64,000 bases of DNA from Pseudoneurospora amorphoporcata (lineage: Eukaryota; Ascomycota; Sordariomycetes; Sordariales; Sordariaceae). Position numbers and translations under genes: made by a program. The stretch is from NCBI GenBank assembly GCA_033297205.1, contig MU859072.1, positions 186,001 through 250,000 on the forward strand, in the 5' to 3' direction. The notes under the pieces were generated by a model, which was not told the DNA's origin, did no database searches, and saw only the letters and a list, made by a program, of their open reading frames with translations. Positions 44,534 through 55,676 of this stretch are shown piece by piece. Each line of letters opens with the position of its first letter. The first letter of the stretch is position 1.

Positions 44534-46627
44534 CTACTTGGGAGCCTGACCGTATGCGTTGTGCTCTCCCCAATACTGCTGCTGCTGTTGCGGCTGCTGA
44601 GGTTGTTGAGGCTGTTGGTCCTGTTGGGCCTGCTGGGCATGCTGGGCTTGGGCCTGCAGCTGTTGGAAGAAGGCCGGGTTTACGTATGCGCCGGCGACAG
44701 GGGGCAGGGGCGGGACGCCAGGCCACACAGGTGGGACGGCCGGTGTCTGATGAGGGTAGCTGGGAGTTGACGATTGTTGATGGGGCGCAGGAGCGGATGA
44801 TGATGAAGCTTGTTGTGGGTATTGATATTGTTGACCCTGAGCCTGATTCCATGACTGGAAGTTGAAGTTGAAAGGTCCTGCAAGCTGAGGGGGAGGAACA
44901 GGTGACTGGGTAGAGGGCCGGGGGAAGGACATAGGCGGCGGGAATGGAATGGGGATATGAGGCCAATGGCCGCCGGGCATCGGAGGTGCGGCTCCGCCGA
45001 AGGGAGGAGGAGGAATTTGAGCATTCGGCGGGATGGGAGGAGGCAGGTGTGTTTTGGGAAATTGAGGTGCGGAAGCGCTCTCGTAACCTCCATAGGAAGG
45101 GGCGGCAGCACCACCACGTCCACCACGGTGGCCACCAGGCTTCCGATCAGCACCACGGTTGCCTCCGCGCTGGCCGCGGCCGCGGAACTCACCCCGGTTT
45201 CCACGGCTGAAGCCACCCCGCTGACCCTGACCACCATGCGCCGCGTTGAAGCCGACCTCAGGCTTCGGTGGCAGTGAAGGCGGTCCTCCCTGACCAAAGC
45301 CTACGGGCCTAGCGAGAGGCCTGTACGGACCATCGTCATCCTCGTCGTAGTTGAGCGTGGCATTGGACGTAGTGGGAGTATGATCGAGGGTGGCACTGGA
45401 TGCCGCTGAGGGAGCATATCCAGCGTTCGGTGCGTAAGACTGGTCACGAAGGACCTGCTCACGTAGACCACCACGTCCGGCCTTTCCACCACGCTTCTTC
45501 ATCTTGAGCTGCTTCTTGTATTCGGCTTCCTTCTCGTCATCGGAAAATTCCATCTCATCAGCACCAACTTCCTCGTCGTGGAGGTTGCTGGCATCGGTGC
45601 CCTTTTGTTTTTTGAGCTCCTGTGTGAAGACGTAGTTGGCGTGGTCAACAGAGTAGAAGATGTGTGTTCCAACCTCCAAGCCCAGCTGCTTGATCTCCTC
45701 CTGGTTTGCGAAAACGCAAGTGTACATGGGGCTTTTGACGTTGCCAATGATTTCGGCCAAGGCGCCAATGACCGTCCTGTCTTCCTTGCAAAGAACCGAA
45801 CCCAGGTCGAGCACCTTGACCTCGCCGGGGACTCTAGACTTCATGACGACGGTATTCTCAACAATAAACTCGACGTGCGCCAGAGGCTCGATCGTCATCT
45901 CGGGGGTGATGACAACCTCAGGCTTGGGGATGACCTCCTCGACGATCTCGTTCTTGGTCCGCAATGGCGCGCCAGCTCCCTTTCCTTTGTTAGGTCCATC
46001 TTCTTCTTCGTCGTCGAGGCCAGCCATAAGCATCCTGACTGTTTCCTCCACGCCCAAGACAGGATGAGCATCTTCGTCATCCGAGTCATCATCGGATGAG
46101 CTATCAGAGCTCGACTCGGATGAAGACTCGTATGGGGACGAGTCCTCTTCCCACTCTGGGTGTTCCTCCTCTTGTGCGTCTTGAGCGTCGTCTTGCGCCT
46201 CGCCGTTGGTCACGGTTGCCGAACTGGTGGGCGCATCTAGCATACCATCGAGGGCGGCTTCGAGTGTAGAAGTAACGTCGGGGCTCGGAGGAGAGTCAAG
46301 GTTGGAAGCGGTGTGGTTCTCGGTGGCAGTTTGTTGCTTGTTGTCACCATGGTTGGCCAAGCTGACGTCTTCCTGTGCCTTTGCTGGGGTGCTGTCTGAT
46401 TGCTTGGAGTCGATCTCCATAGCGTTCTCATCCTTCTTCTCTTCGGTCTTGGGCTTTTGCAATCCAAGCAATTGCGCGGGGTCAGCAGAGCTCACCGCAA
46501 GCACATCCTGTCCGACGATGCTAGCGGCAGCGACGAGGAGATCAGGTGCAAAGTTGTCAGCGGGGAGCTGCTCGTTTGGCCTTGCCTGGCCAAGGCCGGA
46601 AATCTGGCGGAAGGGGTGTCCAGACAT
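44534..46627 (-). CDS. naf1: H/ACA ribonucleoprotein assembly factor Naf1
   Basis: One exon, 697 residues. A Gln/Asp/Glu/Ser-rich N-terminal half (acidic clusters at about 155-190) leads into the Gar1/Naf1 core domain at about 225-352 (HVEFIVENTVVMKSRVPGEV, LDLGSVLCKEDRTVIGALAE, VGTHIFYSVDHANYVF). The C-terminal half has RGG/GRG motifs, then a Pro- and Gln-rich tail, encoded by CAG/CTG-type repeats at the 3' end (44571-44660). Naf1 binds the dyskerin homologue Cbf5 and is later exchanged for Gar1 during box H/ACA snoRNP and telomerase RNP maturation; it shuttles to the nucleus. Length and the long low-complexity tail exceed yeast Naf1 (492). Divergent from alg9, 859 bp apart. Confidence 0.92.
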   Translation of the reverse strand: MSGHPFRQISGLGQARPNEQLPADNFAPDLLVAAASIVGQDVLAVSSADPAQLLGLQKPKTEEKKDENAMEIDSKQSDSTPAKAQEDVSLANHGDNKQQTATENHTASNLDSPPSPDVTSTLEAALDGMLDAPTSSATVTNGEAQDDAQDAQEEEHPEWEEDSSPYESSSESSSDSSSDDDSDDEDAHPVLGVEETVRMLMAGLDDEEEDGPNKGKGAGAPLRTKNEIVEEVIPKPEVVITPEMTIEPLAHVEFIVENTVVMKSRVPGEVKVLDLGSVLCKEDRTVIGALAEIIGNVKSPMYTCVFANQEEIKQLGLEVGTHIFYSVDHANYVFTQELKKQKGTDASNLHDEEVGADEMEFSDDEKEAEYKKQLKMKKRGGKAGRGGLREQVLRDQSYAPNAGYAPSAASSATLDHTPTTSNATLNYDEDDDGPYRPLARPVGFGQGGPPSLPPKPEVGFNAAHGGQGQRGGFSRGNRGEFRGRGQRGGNRGADRKPGGHRGGRGGAAAPSYGGYESASAPQFPKTHLPPPIPPNAQIPPPPFGGAAPPMPGGHWPHIPIPFPPPMSFPRPSTQSPVPPPQLAGPFNFNFQSWNQAQGQQYQYPQQASSSSAPAPHQQSSTPSYPHQTPAVPPVWPGVPPLPPVAGAYVNPAFFQQLQAQAQHAQQAQQDQQPQQPQQPQQQQQYWGEHNAYGQAPK

Positions 46628-47486
46628 GGCAAAGCGAGAAGTAGAAAGGGCAAGAACGGTGTTCTAGGTTGGATGTATTTTGTTGAACAGGAATTTGCCC
46701 TGGTGATGACAAGGTGAGTGCTGGTTGATATAATTGACTGCAGCACAACGCGTCGCGCAAGGTGCTTGTTGGGAAGAGAATGGACGCGCGTTTGTGCAGA
46801 TAACGGCAGTCTCAAGATTGAAATGCCAAATACCAAACGTCGTCAATCCTCGAGGAAGGATATGAAGACAAGTGGATTGTGGGCAGTTGATGGCATGGGA
46901 AGGAAGGAAGAAGATTCAAGCAAAACAGACGGGAGCGACGCTCTGCAGGACGAATTCCTTATCGCAATTCTTATCGGACCATACCCAAAATTTGGGACAT
47001 GGGCAAAAAAAATAAATTGAACCAGACCCTGTCGAATGGCGGGGCGAAGCTGCAGGAAGCACGGGCCTTGTACGGATACGCTATTCCTGTCAAGGCACAC
47101 GCCCGACACAAGCCAAGCTCTGCCCAGCAGTCTTCACGTGCATTGCCTGCACTCAATTGAACTTCCGATGGAGCTGTCCAATTGCGGGAGTGACGCACGA
47201 CAAGCTGCTGAACTAGGTGGAAGCTTCCGTTCCGACGCTGTGGAAACCCCCCAACTTTTTCGTTCTTGTTGAACATCGAGAACCCGTTCTGGGTTATTTA
47301 TATGTATTGTTGACCGCGGCTTATCGTGATAGCGCCCACGCTGTGACGGCATTCTTCCTCCCTTTCTTTAGCTTAAACATTGTCTCCTTCCCAGTTCCAA
47401 CTTGAACTCGAATTCTTGCCTGTGCTCTTCATCCATCCAAACACATCACTCAGTTTCCAAGGCCAGGAGAAGACTGTGACGATTCG
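46628..47486. promoter_or_regulatory. Divergent promoter region of naf1 and alg9
   Basis: 859 bp between the two start codons. No certain TATA box by eye; AT-rich stretches near 46680 and 47000-47020 are candidates. No coding feature. Confidence 0.4.
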
Positions 47487-49459
47487 ATGCCACCACCTAC
47501 CGCCGAAGCTCCTAAGAAGGAGTTTGTGCATCCCAAAGCCAAACATGCCAAGAAGCAGTGAGTGAAACCCAGCACCCGTCGCCAATCGTGACAAGCTGTC
47601 AATGCTTCACTCATGTCTGCTTGACATTGGACTCTAATGTGCAGCTAACATCCGTGTTCTTCAGGGCCATCCGGGATGCCTACGCAATCGAACCCATCTC
47701 GGCCTTCTACATATTCCTAGGAGCCAACATGATCGCCGCTTTCTTCGCCCCTATCCAGGACTGTGATGAGACGTTCAATTACTGGGAACCAACCCACTAT
47801 CTGAGCCACGGTTATGGCCTCCAAACCTGGGAATACTCGCCCGATTATGCAATCCGCAGCTGGCTTTACGTCGCCCTTCATGCTATCGTGGGCAACATCC
47901 GCAGACTGCTCCCTCACTCTAACAAGGTCGCCGAATTCTACTTTGTCCGCTATGCTCTGGCTCTCGTCTGCGCCCTAAGCCAAACGCTCATGTGGAGGGC
48001 TGTCTGCTTGGCCCTGAACCCGAGGATCGGCCTGTTCTTTATCGTGGCGCTCGTATCCAGCCCCGGCAATTTCCACTCCAGCACTGCCTTCCTACCCTCC
48101 AGCTTCGCTATGTACATGGCCATGTTGGGAGCCGCCGCTTTCATCAACTGGCGTGGGGGTCTCAAGACTTCCAGGGCCATGTTCTTCTTTGCTGTTGGTG
48201 GTGTGATTGGATGGCCTTTTTCTGCCGCCCTTTGCGCCCCCTTCTTGATGGAGGAAGTTGTCTTTGCCCTGGTCGGTGATAAGGATCGCTTCTTTGAAGC
48301 CGCCCACCGTGTGATTCGTGGTGTCGTCGCGGCTGGACTTCTTATGGTAGGTCACCCACCTCTATCTCATCGGTTGTCCCCTTATTTTCTAGCGAGTGCT
48401 AAAGTATTCTAGTTCGGAGATATGCTGGTCAACACCTTCTTCTACCGGAAGGTCGAGATTGCCTCCTGGAACATTGTCAAGTACAACATCTTCTCCAAGA
48501 CCGGTGGTCCTGAGCTCTATGGCACCGAACCCTGGGACTTTTACTTCAAAAACCTCGCGTTGAACTTCAACATCTGGTTTGTCTTGGCACTCTTCTCCCT
48601 CCCCATGTTGTTGCTGCAAAAGCTCCTCTCCAAGTCCGCCGAGACCTTCCAGACTGGCTTCCGTACCGTGGTCTTCTTGACCCCCTTCTACATGTGGCTC
48701 GCGATCTTCTCGCTCCAGCCCCACAAGGAAGAGCGCTTCATGTACCCCGCCTACCCCTTCCTTGCTCTCAACGCTGCCCTTGCTATTCACACTCTGCTGG
48801 CCGCCTTTGGAAACGCCGATGCCAAGAGCCTGGTCGGCAAGATTCCCGCCAAGCTGAAGCTTGCCGTGGTAGCCTTTGGCCTGCTCCTCTCCATCAACGT
48901 TGGCCTCGCCCGCATCTACGGTCTCTACACAGCCTACTCCGCGCCTCTCTCCATCTACCAACCTCTCTTCGAGGTTGGCGGCGAAGGTGACTCCGTTTGC
49001 TTTGGCAAGGACTGGTACCGCTTCCCCAGCTCCTACTTCCTCCCCCGCGACATGCACGCCAAGTTCATCCGCTCCGAGTTCCGCGGTCTTCTGCCCGGTG
49101 AGTTCTCCGAGGCGGGCACCGGCTTTGGTCTCTTCAGTGGCACCTGGCTGCCCACCAGCGGCTTGAATGACCGCAATGAGGAGGATCCGGGTAAGTACGT
49201 CGACCCCAAGTCTTGCGTCTTCCTCGTCGACACGCAGTTCCCCGAGCAGCAGAAGGCTCTGGATTGGAAAGCGCCTCCTAACGAGCCTGACTTTGTCGCG
49301 GACTCGGAACACTGGGAGATTGTCAAGTGCGAAAAGTTCATGGATCCGGCGAGCACCAGCTTCTTTCCGAGAGCCTTATGGCTGCCTGATTGGGAGATCA
49401 TCCCGGAGAAGTTAAGGAGGAAGTGGGGACGTCATTGCCTTTTGCAGCGGAAGCAGTGA
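47487..49459 (+). CDS. alg9: ER alpha-1,2-mannosyltransferase Alg9
   Basis: Exons 47487-47557, 47665-48346 and 48413-49459 give 599 residues. Introns of 107 and 66 nt start with GTGAGT and GTAGGT. The protein adds mannose from dolichyl-phosphate-mannose to the growing lipid-linked oligosaccharide in the ER lumen during N-glycan assembly. GT22-family marks are visible: DCDETFNYWEP at 56-66, in the first luminal loop after a membrane helix and containing the catalytic acidic residues, and PHKEERFMYP around 354-363, the conserved HKEER motif. About ten hydrophobic segments are spread through residues 35-430; the C-terminal 150 residues form the luminal domain. The second exon boundary falls between LLM and FGDMLVNTFFY. 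It ends with KQ rather than a dilysine signal. Confidence 0.95.
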
Positions 49460-49640
49460 CTGTTCTGGATGCTGGAACGGTAGAGAGGATGAGGACGTCA
49501 AGCGTTATTTAGTTAGGTATAGCCTCTTGTACAAAAGAATTCGTACAGCGTACATGAAGAAGCGTGTGTCGAAACCCTCAAGTATGTGCTATCAAGTGAC
49601 TACCATGACCACCACAAAAAGAACTTACGGTACTCGCCCT

Positions 49641-49648
49641 TATAGATA
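49641..49648 (+). promoter_or_regulatory. TATA-like element of the 5S rRNA gene
   Basis: TATAGATA lies 29 nt upstream of the 5S start. Neurospora 5S genes are known to need a TATA-like box near -29, so the position supports a functional gene. Confidence 0.65.
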
Positions 49649-49669
49649 CCTGAAATGTATGGAAATATC

Positions 49670-49788
49670 ACATACGACCATACCCACTGGAAAACTCGGG
49701 ATCCCGTCCGCTCTCCCATAGATAAGCCAGTGAGGGCCAGACTAGTAGTTGGGTCGGTGACGACCAGCGAATCCCTGGTGTTGTATGT
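49670..49788 (+). rRNA. 5S ribosomal RNA (dispersed single copy)
   Basis: About 119 nt. The 5' end ACATACGAC pairs with the 3' end GTTGTATGT (one G-U). Conserved internal 5S features are seen: CTGGAAAACTCGGGATCCCG, GATAAGCCAGTGAGGG (A-box region), AGTAGTTGGGTCGGTGACGA and CCAGCGAATCCC (C-box region). From memory the sequence resembles the main (alpha) N. crassa 5S type; the exact type needs alignment. Neurospora carries its roughly hundred 5S genes scattered rather than in tandem, and this fits. Confidence 0.95.
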
Positions 49789-49791
49789 TTT
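49788..49791 (+). terminator. Pol III terminator of 5S rRNA
   Basis: T4 at the 3' end, the minimal Pol III stop, directly after the closing stem. Confidence 0.6.
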
Positions 49792-50653
49792 GTGCTCCAC
49801 TTTCCTTTTTGCAATGCCTTCACTGCAATCTCCTGCTTTGCTGTGCCCTCACTGCCCGCTCCTGCTCCGTACTCTCCTTTTTTCTCTAATCTGTCATACA
49901 TAGTAAGCCAGTTCTACTGTCAAAACTTACCTTCACCACGTTTGGGGAACTATTTGTGGATCTGGGCTGCGAGGTGATCGGCATCATTTCCTAAGACGAA
50001 AAAGAGGAGATAGGGAGACACTAAGAACTTTGTTAGTCAAAGAAAAGCGACATGTTGCGAATGGGTAATTGTATGAGGGTTCCGTTCAATTATCCAAATT
50101 CAGTGGAACCAAAGTAACGTGAGGTGCCTCGTGAGGATAGGCGAATGTGTATTATGGGATCAGGTGGGATCAGGAACGATGCTGTGTTAAGCCTTCGGAA
50201 CGACTTGTGGCATATCGAACAAGAACACAAAGCAATCCTCTGATATTAAGATAGCCTGTGTTGACTGCCTGCGTTGTTTACTTCCATCCAAGGTCACAAT
50301 CAATTCTTTTTAAAACTTTTTTGTGTTGGTTTTTCTTTCTACGTTTCACATTTTTTTATTTTTTCCCCCTTCGTTGTCGGTTCTCCCTGCGTTTACAGTA
50401 ATTCTTTTGTGTTTCTGACTCTCCCGGTACAGTCCTTAACAACCATTCGGTCATTGTCATCGATTGACACCTGATCCGAATGTTCGTAGACATGACACCG
50501 TATCGATCGGATTGTGAGTTGATGGTTGATAGTAGTCGGATACTTGTTGTTATAGTTTTGTACAATACTTATACGTTTCTTGTTGGTCTTGATCGCGTCG
50601 GTGCTTTGTTCTTTGATGACTTTGCCTTAATGTGCTTTATAGGTGAAACCCCA
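49792..50653. other. Spacer downstream of 5S rRNA
   Basis: About 860 bp with T-rich runs (50308-50370) and no coding signal. The distal part is the expected 3' UTR of the F-box gene on the minus strand. Confidence 0.4.
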
Positions 50654-52930
50654 TCAAGTGGAAGTGGAGGACTCCGAGCTGCTACCATCGGCAATGCTCT
50701 GAGCGGCGTCCTCGACAGCAAGAAAAACGTCGGCAGCAGCAGCAGCAGCAGTAACACCTCCAAAGACAGAAGGGGATGCGAGTACGCTGTGAGGAGCAGC
50801 AATGTCTGGATCATCTCCGACCACCGAAGACGATGAAGATGATAAGCCATCATCAGTTGCAGGTGCAGCAGCAGGGATGCCAGCAAGAGCAGGCTCATCA
50901 GCAGGAACACCGTCGGCCGCGGGTACATCGGGAGAGACAGTCTCCGCAGCCTCCGCCGCCTCGCGCTCGTACATCTCCTTCAGGGTCTGGTGTTTCGCCC
51001 ACTTCCACTCCAGCTCGAACATCGAGTACTCCGGATCACGGGCGGTTCCCGCCGGTTTGGGGTTGCGGTCGGGCGTGGCCGAAATGCGACCTAGCTCGAG
51101 CTGCTTGATGCGGTACTCGTCGCTTTGGGTGTGGTTGTAGACGCGTAAGAGCCTCCTTCCCTCGCGAGTGGTGGTTTCCGGGCTCTTGCCGCCCTTGTTG
51201 GTCTTGCTGAGCTTGTCAGTCTTGGTCGTCTTCTTCTTCTCTTCTTCATCTTTGTTCTTGTTCGATCCGCTGCCGCCCTCTTTGCCGACGACCAGTTTGA
51301 CTGCTTTGACCTGTTTCTTGATCCTCAGGAAAACTTTGCCGCTGTCCGCATGGAGATAGCCGCGTCTGTCCTGGGCTCTGCATATGCCAATCTCCTGGAG
51401 GTGGGGAACACGACTGAAGTAGGTTTTTGCGACGGTCGTAACGTTGTCCCAGGCCAGCGAGTAGTCAGGAGGAGGTCTACCAGCGTGTCTAAGCATGGTG
51501 AACTTCCTGATGTTGTTGTGAGCCCTGAGGGCTTCGATCATGTGGATCTAAATAGGTAGGATGTCAGCGAAAAGATGGCCCTGGGCAATGACACAAGGAA
51601 ACTGGATTGTGTGATGCTTACATCATCAGCCTGGTCATGGGGCTCGTTGAACTCCCAAAACAGATGTTTGAGTTGAGGGAGATGTACTAAGGCGTCTAGG
51701 AATAACATTGGGTGAGTGTCAGCAAGAGTCAGGCTATACGCTGGGCTTGTTGAGCGGGCATTGATAACTTACACTGGGGAGTTCGATGTTGACGATAGAT
51801 GGGGTTGTCTCTAGTTCCGAGGAAACAAGCTGTCTCGACCAACTGTGAGCTTTGAAGCGATTTGAAAACTTCATTGTCCGGGCGGTCCCACACGGCTGTG
51901 GAACGGCTCCTCAAGACACGCAAATTGGGGAAGGAGCGAATCAGGGTCCCCATGAGGGGAGCAAGAGAGTCCAGAGTGAGGCTCCTAACGGCAGGAAGGG
52001 TGTAGTTCTTGAGCGCATTCCTCAGCGTGTCGTATTTCTTCGAGGAATGCATCTCAAATGAGACAAGATTGGTCATGCCTTCAAGGACTGTACGAATACA
52101 AACGAGGCGGAAAGCTTCTCCCAAATCCCACCTGTTTGGGCGGCTCACATAAGCACGACCATTGGGAGGGGGCCTGATAATCAAGTGTCTGTAAAGATGG
52201 AGTTTGATCAGCATTCTGAAATCACTTCATGTATTATGGGAAGCAAGGATGGTTAGTAGTCTGGTTGGGAGTATGGGATCACATACTTCACTCTCGAGAT
52301 GACTCCAGAACCACGATCGGCCTCGGAGAGCCGCGTGAAATCATCCCTCAAGAATTCGTCAAACTCCGCCCAAATTTGCAGGTAAGCGTGCGCACCAAAG
52401 TCATTGCAAAGATCCCGAAATAGCTTGCACGTCTGCGAAAGACCAAGAAGCTTCTCATCGGTCAAAAAACCGGCATCACGCCTTCCCTCGGGTTCCGCAT
52501 GACCGTATGGCTGGCCCTGCTGCTGGCCTTGCACAAGGGTGTGAAGGGGGGCCTTTGGCGGAGAATAATGCCAATCATGAATACCGTCCATGACATATGA
52601 CACGATCATGTTGAGGATTTCCTTAGGAAGCTTGGTGATGAAATCTCTCGGTGCCGATTGACTGGCCGGGGGACCTGCGGGGGGTTTTATCAAGGCGTCA
52701 TAGCCGTCGAGGATACGGGCCTGGTCATTGAGATGCTGCCTCTTTTGCGCGATCCACTGCTCGCAAACAAGGCACGGACAGCCTGCCTTAAATACCACCT
52801 GGCCGATATTATCGTAGACAGTAGGCAGTGGGTGATCGACCTTTGGCTGATCCATACCAAACAATGGATTGTTGTGGTCAACAGCCGCAAAGGCAGGGGC
52901 CGGGATGTCCTGCCCAGTGTGGGGAGCCAT
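50654..52930 (-). CDS. F-box-like protein with LRR-like C-terminal region
   Basis: Four exons: 52287-52930, 51773-52215, 51622-51695, 50654-51547; 684 residues. Donors are GTATGT, GTAAGT and GTAAGC; acceptors TTCAG, CCTAG and TTTAG; all phases join. A CPCLVC motif lies at 51-56 and an F-box-like segment at about 96-175 (DFITKLPKEILNMIVSYVMD, then LLGLSQTCKLFRDLC). The middle shows leucine-rich, repeat-like spacing (TLPAVRSLTLDSLAPLMG, SFPNLRVL, HLPQLKHLFWEF), as in many fungal F-box proteins. The C-terminal 250 residues are Lys/Thr-rich and then Ala/Pro/Ser-rich with a poly-Ala run, likely disordered. Probable SCF substrate receptor; substrate unknown. The 74-nt third exon is supported only by frame and splice motifs. 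Confidence 0.8.
50733..50755. repeat. GCA microsatellite (poly-Ala coding)
   Basis: CAGCAGCAGCAGCAG run within the last exon of the F-box gene, read as Ala codons on the minus strand. Confidence 0.7.
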
Positions 52931-54919
52931 GTAATCTTGAACACCAAAGACGCCGAAGAAGGATGAGGGCTGGCCACGGAGTTGCTCGGTTGAAGGCTTA
53001 CTTGGAAATGCCCTGCGGGGGGAGAGGTGTCGCTGGACCTGGCGTTGCGATGGAGGTTTTGTAGCAACACGCTATTGCAAGGTGAAAAATAGGGTTTTGT
53101 AATGACTTGATGTTTTGCCCTGGTTAGACTCGGGGCTCGGGCTAATGGGTACCTTCGTTCCTTCCACTCCTTCAACTTTGCTCAGCCGCTCCTTCCTTTT
53201 CCTCATATAAATTCTTTTTTTCCACCACCCTCTGTTTGAAGTCCGTTCCCTGAGGCGCCATTCACTCGCCTCGCCCATTCACCGGCACGCCCTTCCAGGT
53301 ATTTAGGCCGCCCTGGTATCTGTTTCTCTCCTCTTCCATGAGACAACTTCAATTAAATCCTTTTCGTCGTGCCCTTTCCCAGCCTTCAACACCCTCGCGT
53401 ACATTAATTAAATGGATAGATTCTTTCTGTGGTCTAAATAGTATTTCAAATGCTTCTCACCGTGACATTTCCGTTCGGTTCCCCATTGTGACTGTGAAAA
53501 AAATTTGACCAAGAAGTAAATGTATTACTAAGAAAAAGTAGACATGCATAATCAAAAACCGGGCATGCATCACCAAAAAAGATGCATCTCCAAAAGAGGT
53601 TATTCTTTTATCGGAAGAATAAGAATATGTGAGTCGAAGTCAGTTTTGACATTAAGTCCTAACCGAGGTGCACCCAGCTCCAAGTCAAACTGACTTGCAA
53701 TTCTACACTTGACTTCCTTCTGACTTGGAGTTTCTCCCCACCCCTGCAGGGTGGCTGGAAGTTGAAGTTTGCTGATTCTAACCAATGGCCTGGCTCGGAG
53801 TAGAAACTACAACATTGTTCTCGAAGCCGCTCTGTATCATAGGAGTTCACAGAGAAGAATTGTTAGGTGGCTTCGGACTCGAAGCGAGTCTAGCCATAGG
53901 TAGAGACATCTTGAAATATCTCTGACCAATCGCTAAACAGTGCTGAAGTTGCAAAGCGAAAAAGTCGTCTGTTATAATAACTGGTTTGCTTGACAATAAG
54001 GAAAGTTTTAAAGAAATGAAGACGGGTTGAAAGGGCAAAGGGTTGTATGTTGATAGTATAAATGGATAAAAATGACATGAGGACCGGATTTCTTGATGAA
54101 TTAGTGCAGGTCCCTCAACAGCCAGGTGGTGTACCCGCCTAATTTTTATCTTCATTATTAGATTTTGCCACAAGGTTTGTGGAACATCTTGTGAAGCAGT
54201 GCATAGCAGGATACTTTTAGAAGGTAGATAGAATTTCCGGTGGGAACCTGAGCGTACCGATCCAGGTGCTTAGTAGACTCTCAGGGAAGGGTGTGAATGG
54301 CGTTGATAGCGAGAAGACAGTGTGTTTGTGACCCGGATTTTTGACAAGACAGCCAAACATCAACTTGGACAAAATAGATATCATCCGACCGACCCCAATC
54401 TAATCGAGGATAGTGAAGCATCCCACGAAACCAGTAGCAGTGCTGCAGCACAGTGTTGTGATGATTGTAGGCCGTTATGGTGGAGCAAGCAACTGGAATG
54501 CTGCTTACAAAGCTGCTACCGCTTGGCGTCGCAGGAAAGAGGGGGTCGTTGTTTATATGTACGAACACTGGTCACTTCGTGGTTATGGAAACCTGCACAT
54601 ACTGGATGTAAGCGCAAGCTCGCGCGGGATGTTGATGTCATTGGGGTGGACGGATGCTTTAAAAGAAATATTGTATTCCCTCTCTATGAAATCGGAAGAA
54701 GCGGAAGTGTCCATTATATTTGGGCGTTCTGCAGAGTCGTTAGTAACATAACGCAAGGCAAGGAAGGCTTTGCGAATATTTCCCAGCATGAAAACAGCGA
54801 TCACCAGTCCAACTTGTCCTGGGTTATTGTCGTGAACATGATGTCATTTCCATTGAGCGTCTTGTCAGGCAACCGGCGCCTTGTAGACGTCGTATCAAGA
54901 ACGACCAGTACTCTACATA
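52931..54919. other. 2-kb AT-richer spacer
   Basis: The first 300 bp should hold the promoter of the F-box gene at 50.6-52.9 kb (minus strand). From 53400 to 54250 the base composition shifts towards A+T, with short direct repeats of ATGCATnnnCAAAA (53544, 53565, 53582). No coding frame with domain or bias, and no transposon protein fragment recognised. Confidence 0.4.
53544..53596. repeat. Three short direct repeats ATGCATnnnCAAAA
   Basis: Copies begin at 53544, 53565 and 53582 with spacing 21 and 17 nt. ATGCAT is self-complementary. Function unknown. Confidence 0.55.
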
Positions 54920-55676
54920 TCAATAGAACAATGGTATAGCCCACCAGGCTCCAAGCACGACCAACAAGGCCAAGATCAGGAGTGGTATGTCGATTGTGAG
55001 CTTTAGTCGCATCCACCTCTTCACTCTGGTCCGCAGCTTCCTGCGATGCACGCACGTTGAAGTGCTATAGACCAGACAGCCAAGACCGGGACGGGCTTCA
55101 CATTCATTGTGCTCTCTCCAACGCTGCATAAGAAGCCTAGTGATACTACACATCAGCGATTATCCACTGACAAGAAGGAAACCAAAGCAGGGCGTGGATG
55201 GTGAACTAGAAGGAGAAACAAACTCACCTTACACTGCCTCGGCAAAACCTCACGTCGCTACCAAGGTCGCAGCGCTTGTCGTTGGGGCATCCCAGGTGTA
55301 TCTTACGACACTGGCAAAGCCACTCGACCTTTTTACGCACACCTGTATCGACAAGATTGTAGAAGTATCTGTTGACGTGCTTCATGGATAGGGCATCCGG
55401 GTAAATAAGTTGTTCGGTGATGAGGAGATGGATTTCGGCCGGCAGGTCTATGAAAGATGGCTTTCTTGTGGTGTGAGAAGCCAGGATGGCATGGACGTCT
55501 GTATGATGTTTACATGCCAAGCGAGCGTGTTCGGATGACGTTGTGAGAAACTCCGTGTCTGAAGACGGCCGATGTCCATCGGACGACGTTGGGTTGAGTG
55601 GGTCAGAACCCGGGATTTGTGGGGCCGGGAACCGAGGTACGGGTCCGGATTTATATCGACGAGCAAGGGATGACAT
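54920..55676 (-). CDS. F-box-like protein with C-terminal membrane anchor
   Basis: Exons 55228-55676 and 54920-55136 give 221 residues; the 91-nt intron has a GTGAGT donor and CACTAG acceptor, with CTGAT as a possible branch site. Residues about 74-113 read FIDLPAEIHLLITEQLIYPD and LSMKHVNRYFYNLVD, an F-box-like pattern. A cysteine-rich stretch follows (CQC, C130, C136, C145). The C terminus is basic (RRKLRTRVKRWMRLK) followed by a strong hydrophobic helix at about 197-219 (LTIDIPLLILALLVVLGAWW) next to the end, so a tail-anchored membrane protein is predicted. An F-box on a tail-anchored protein would place an SCF complex at a membrane; this is inference. The second exon is supported by frame and coherent topology only. 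Confidence 0.65.

Noticed and set aside
48389..49312. 307-codon minus-strand frame over ALG9
   Set aside because: Antisense shadow; the plus strand carries the HKEER mannosyltransferase signature.
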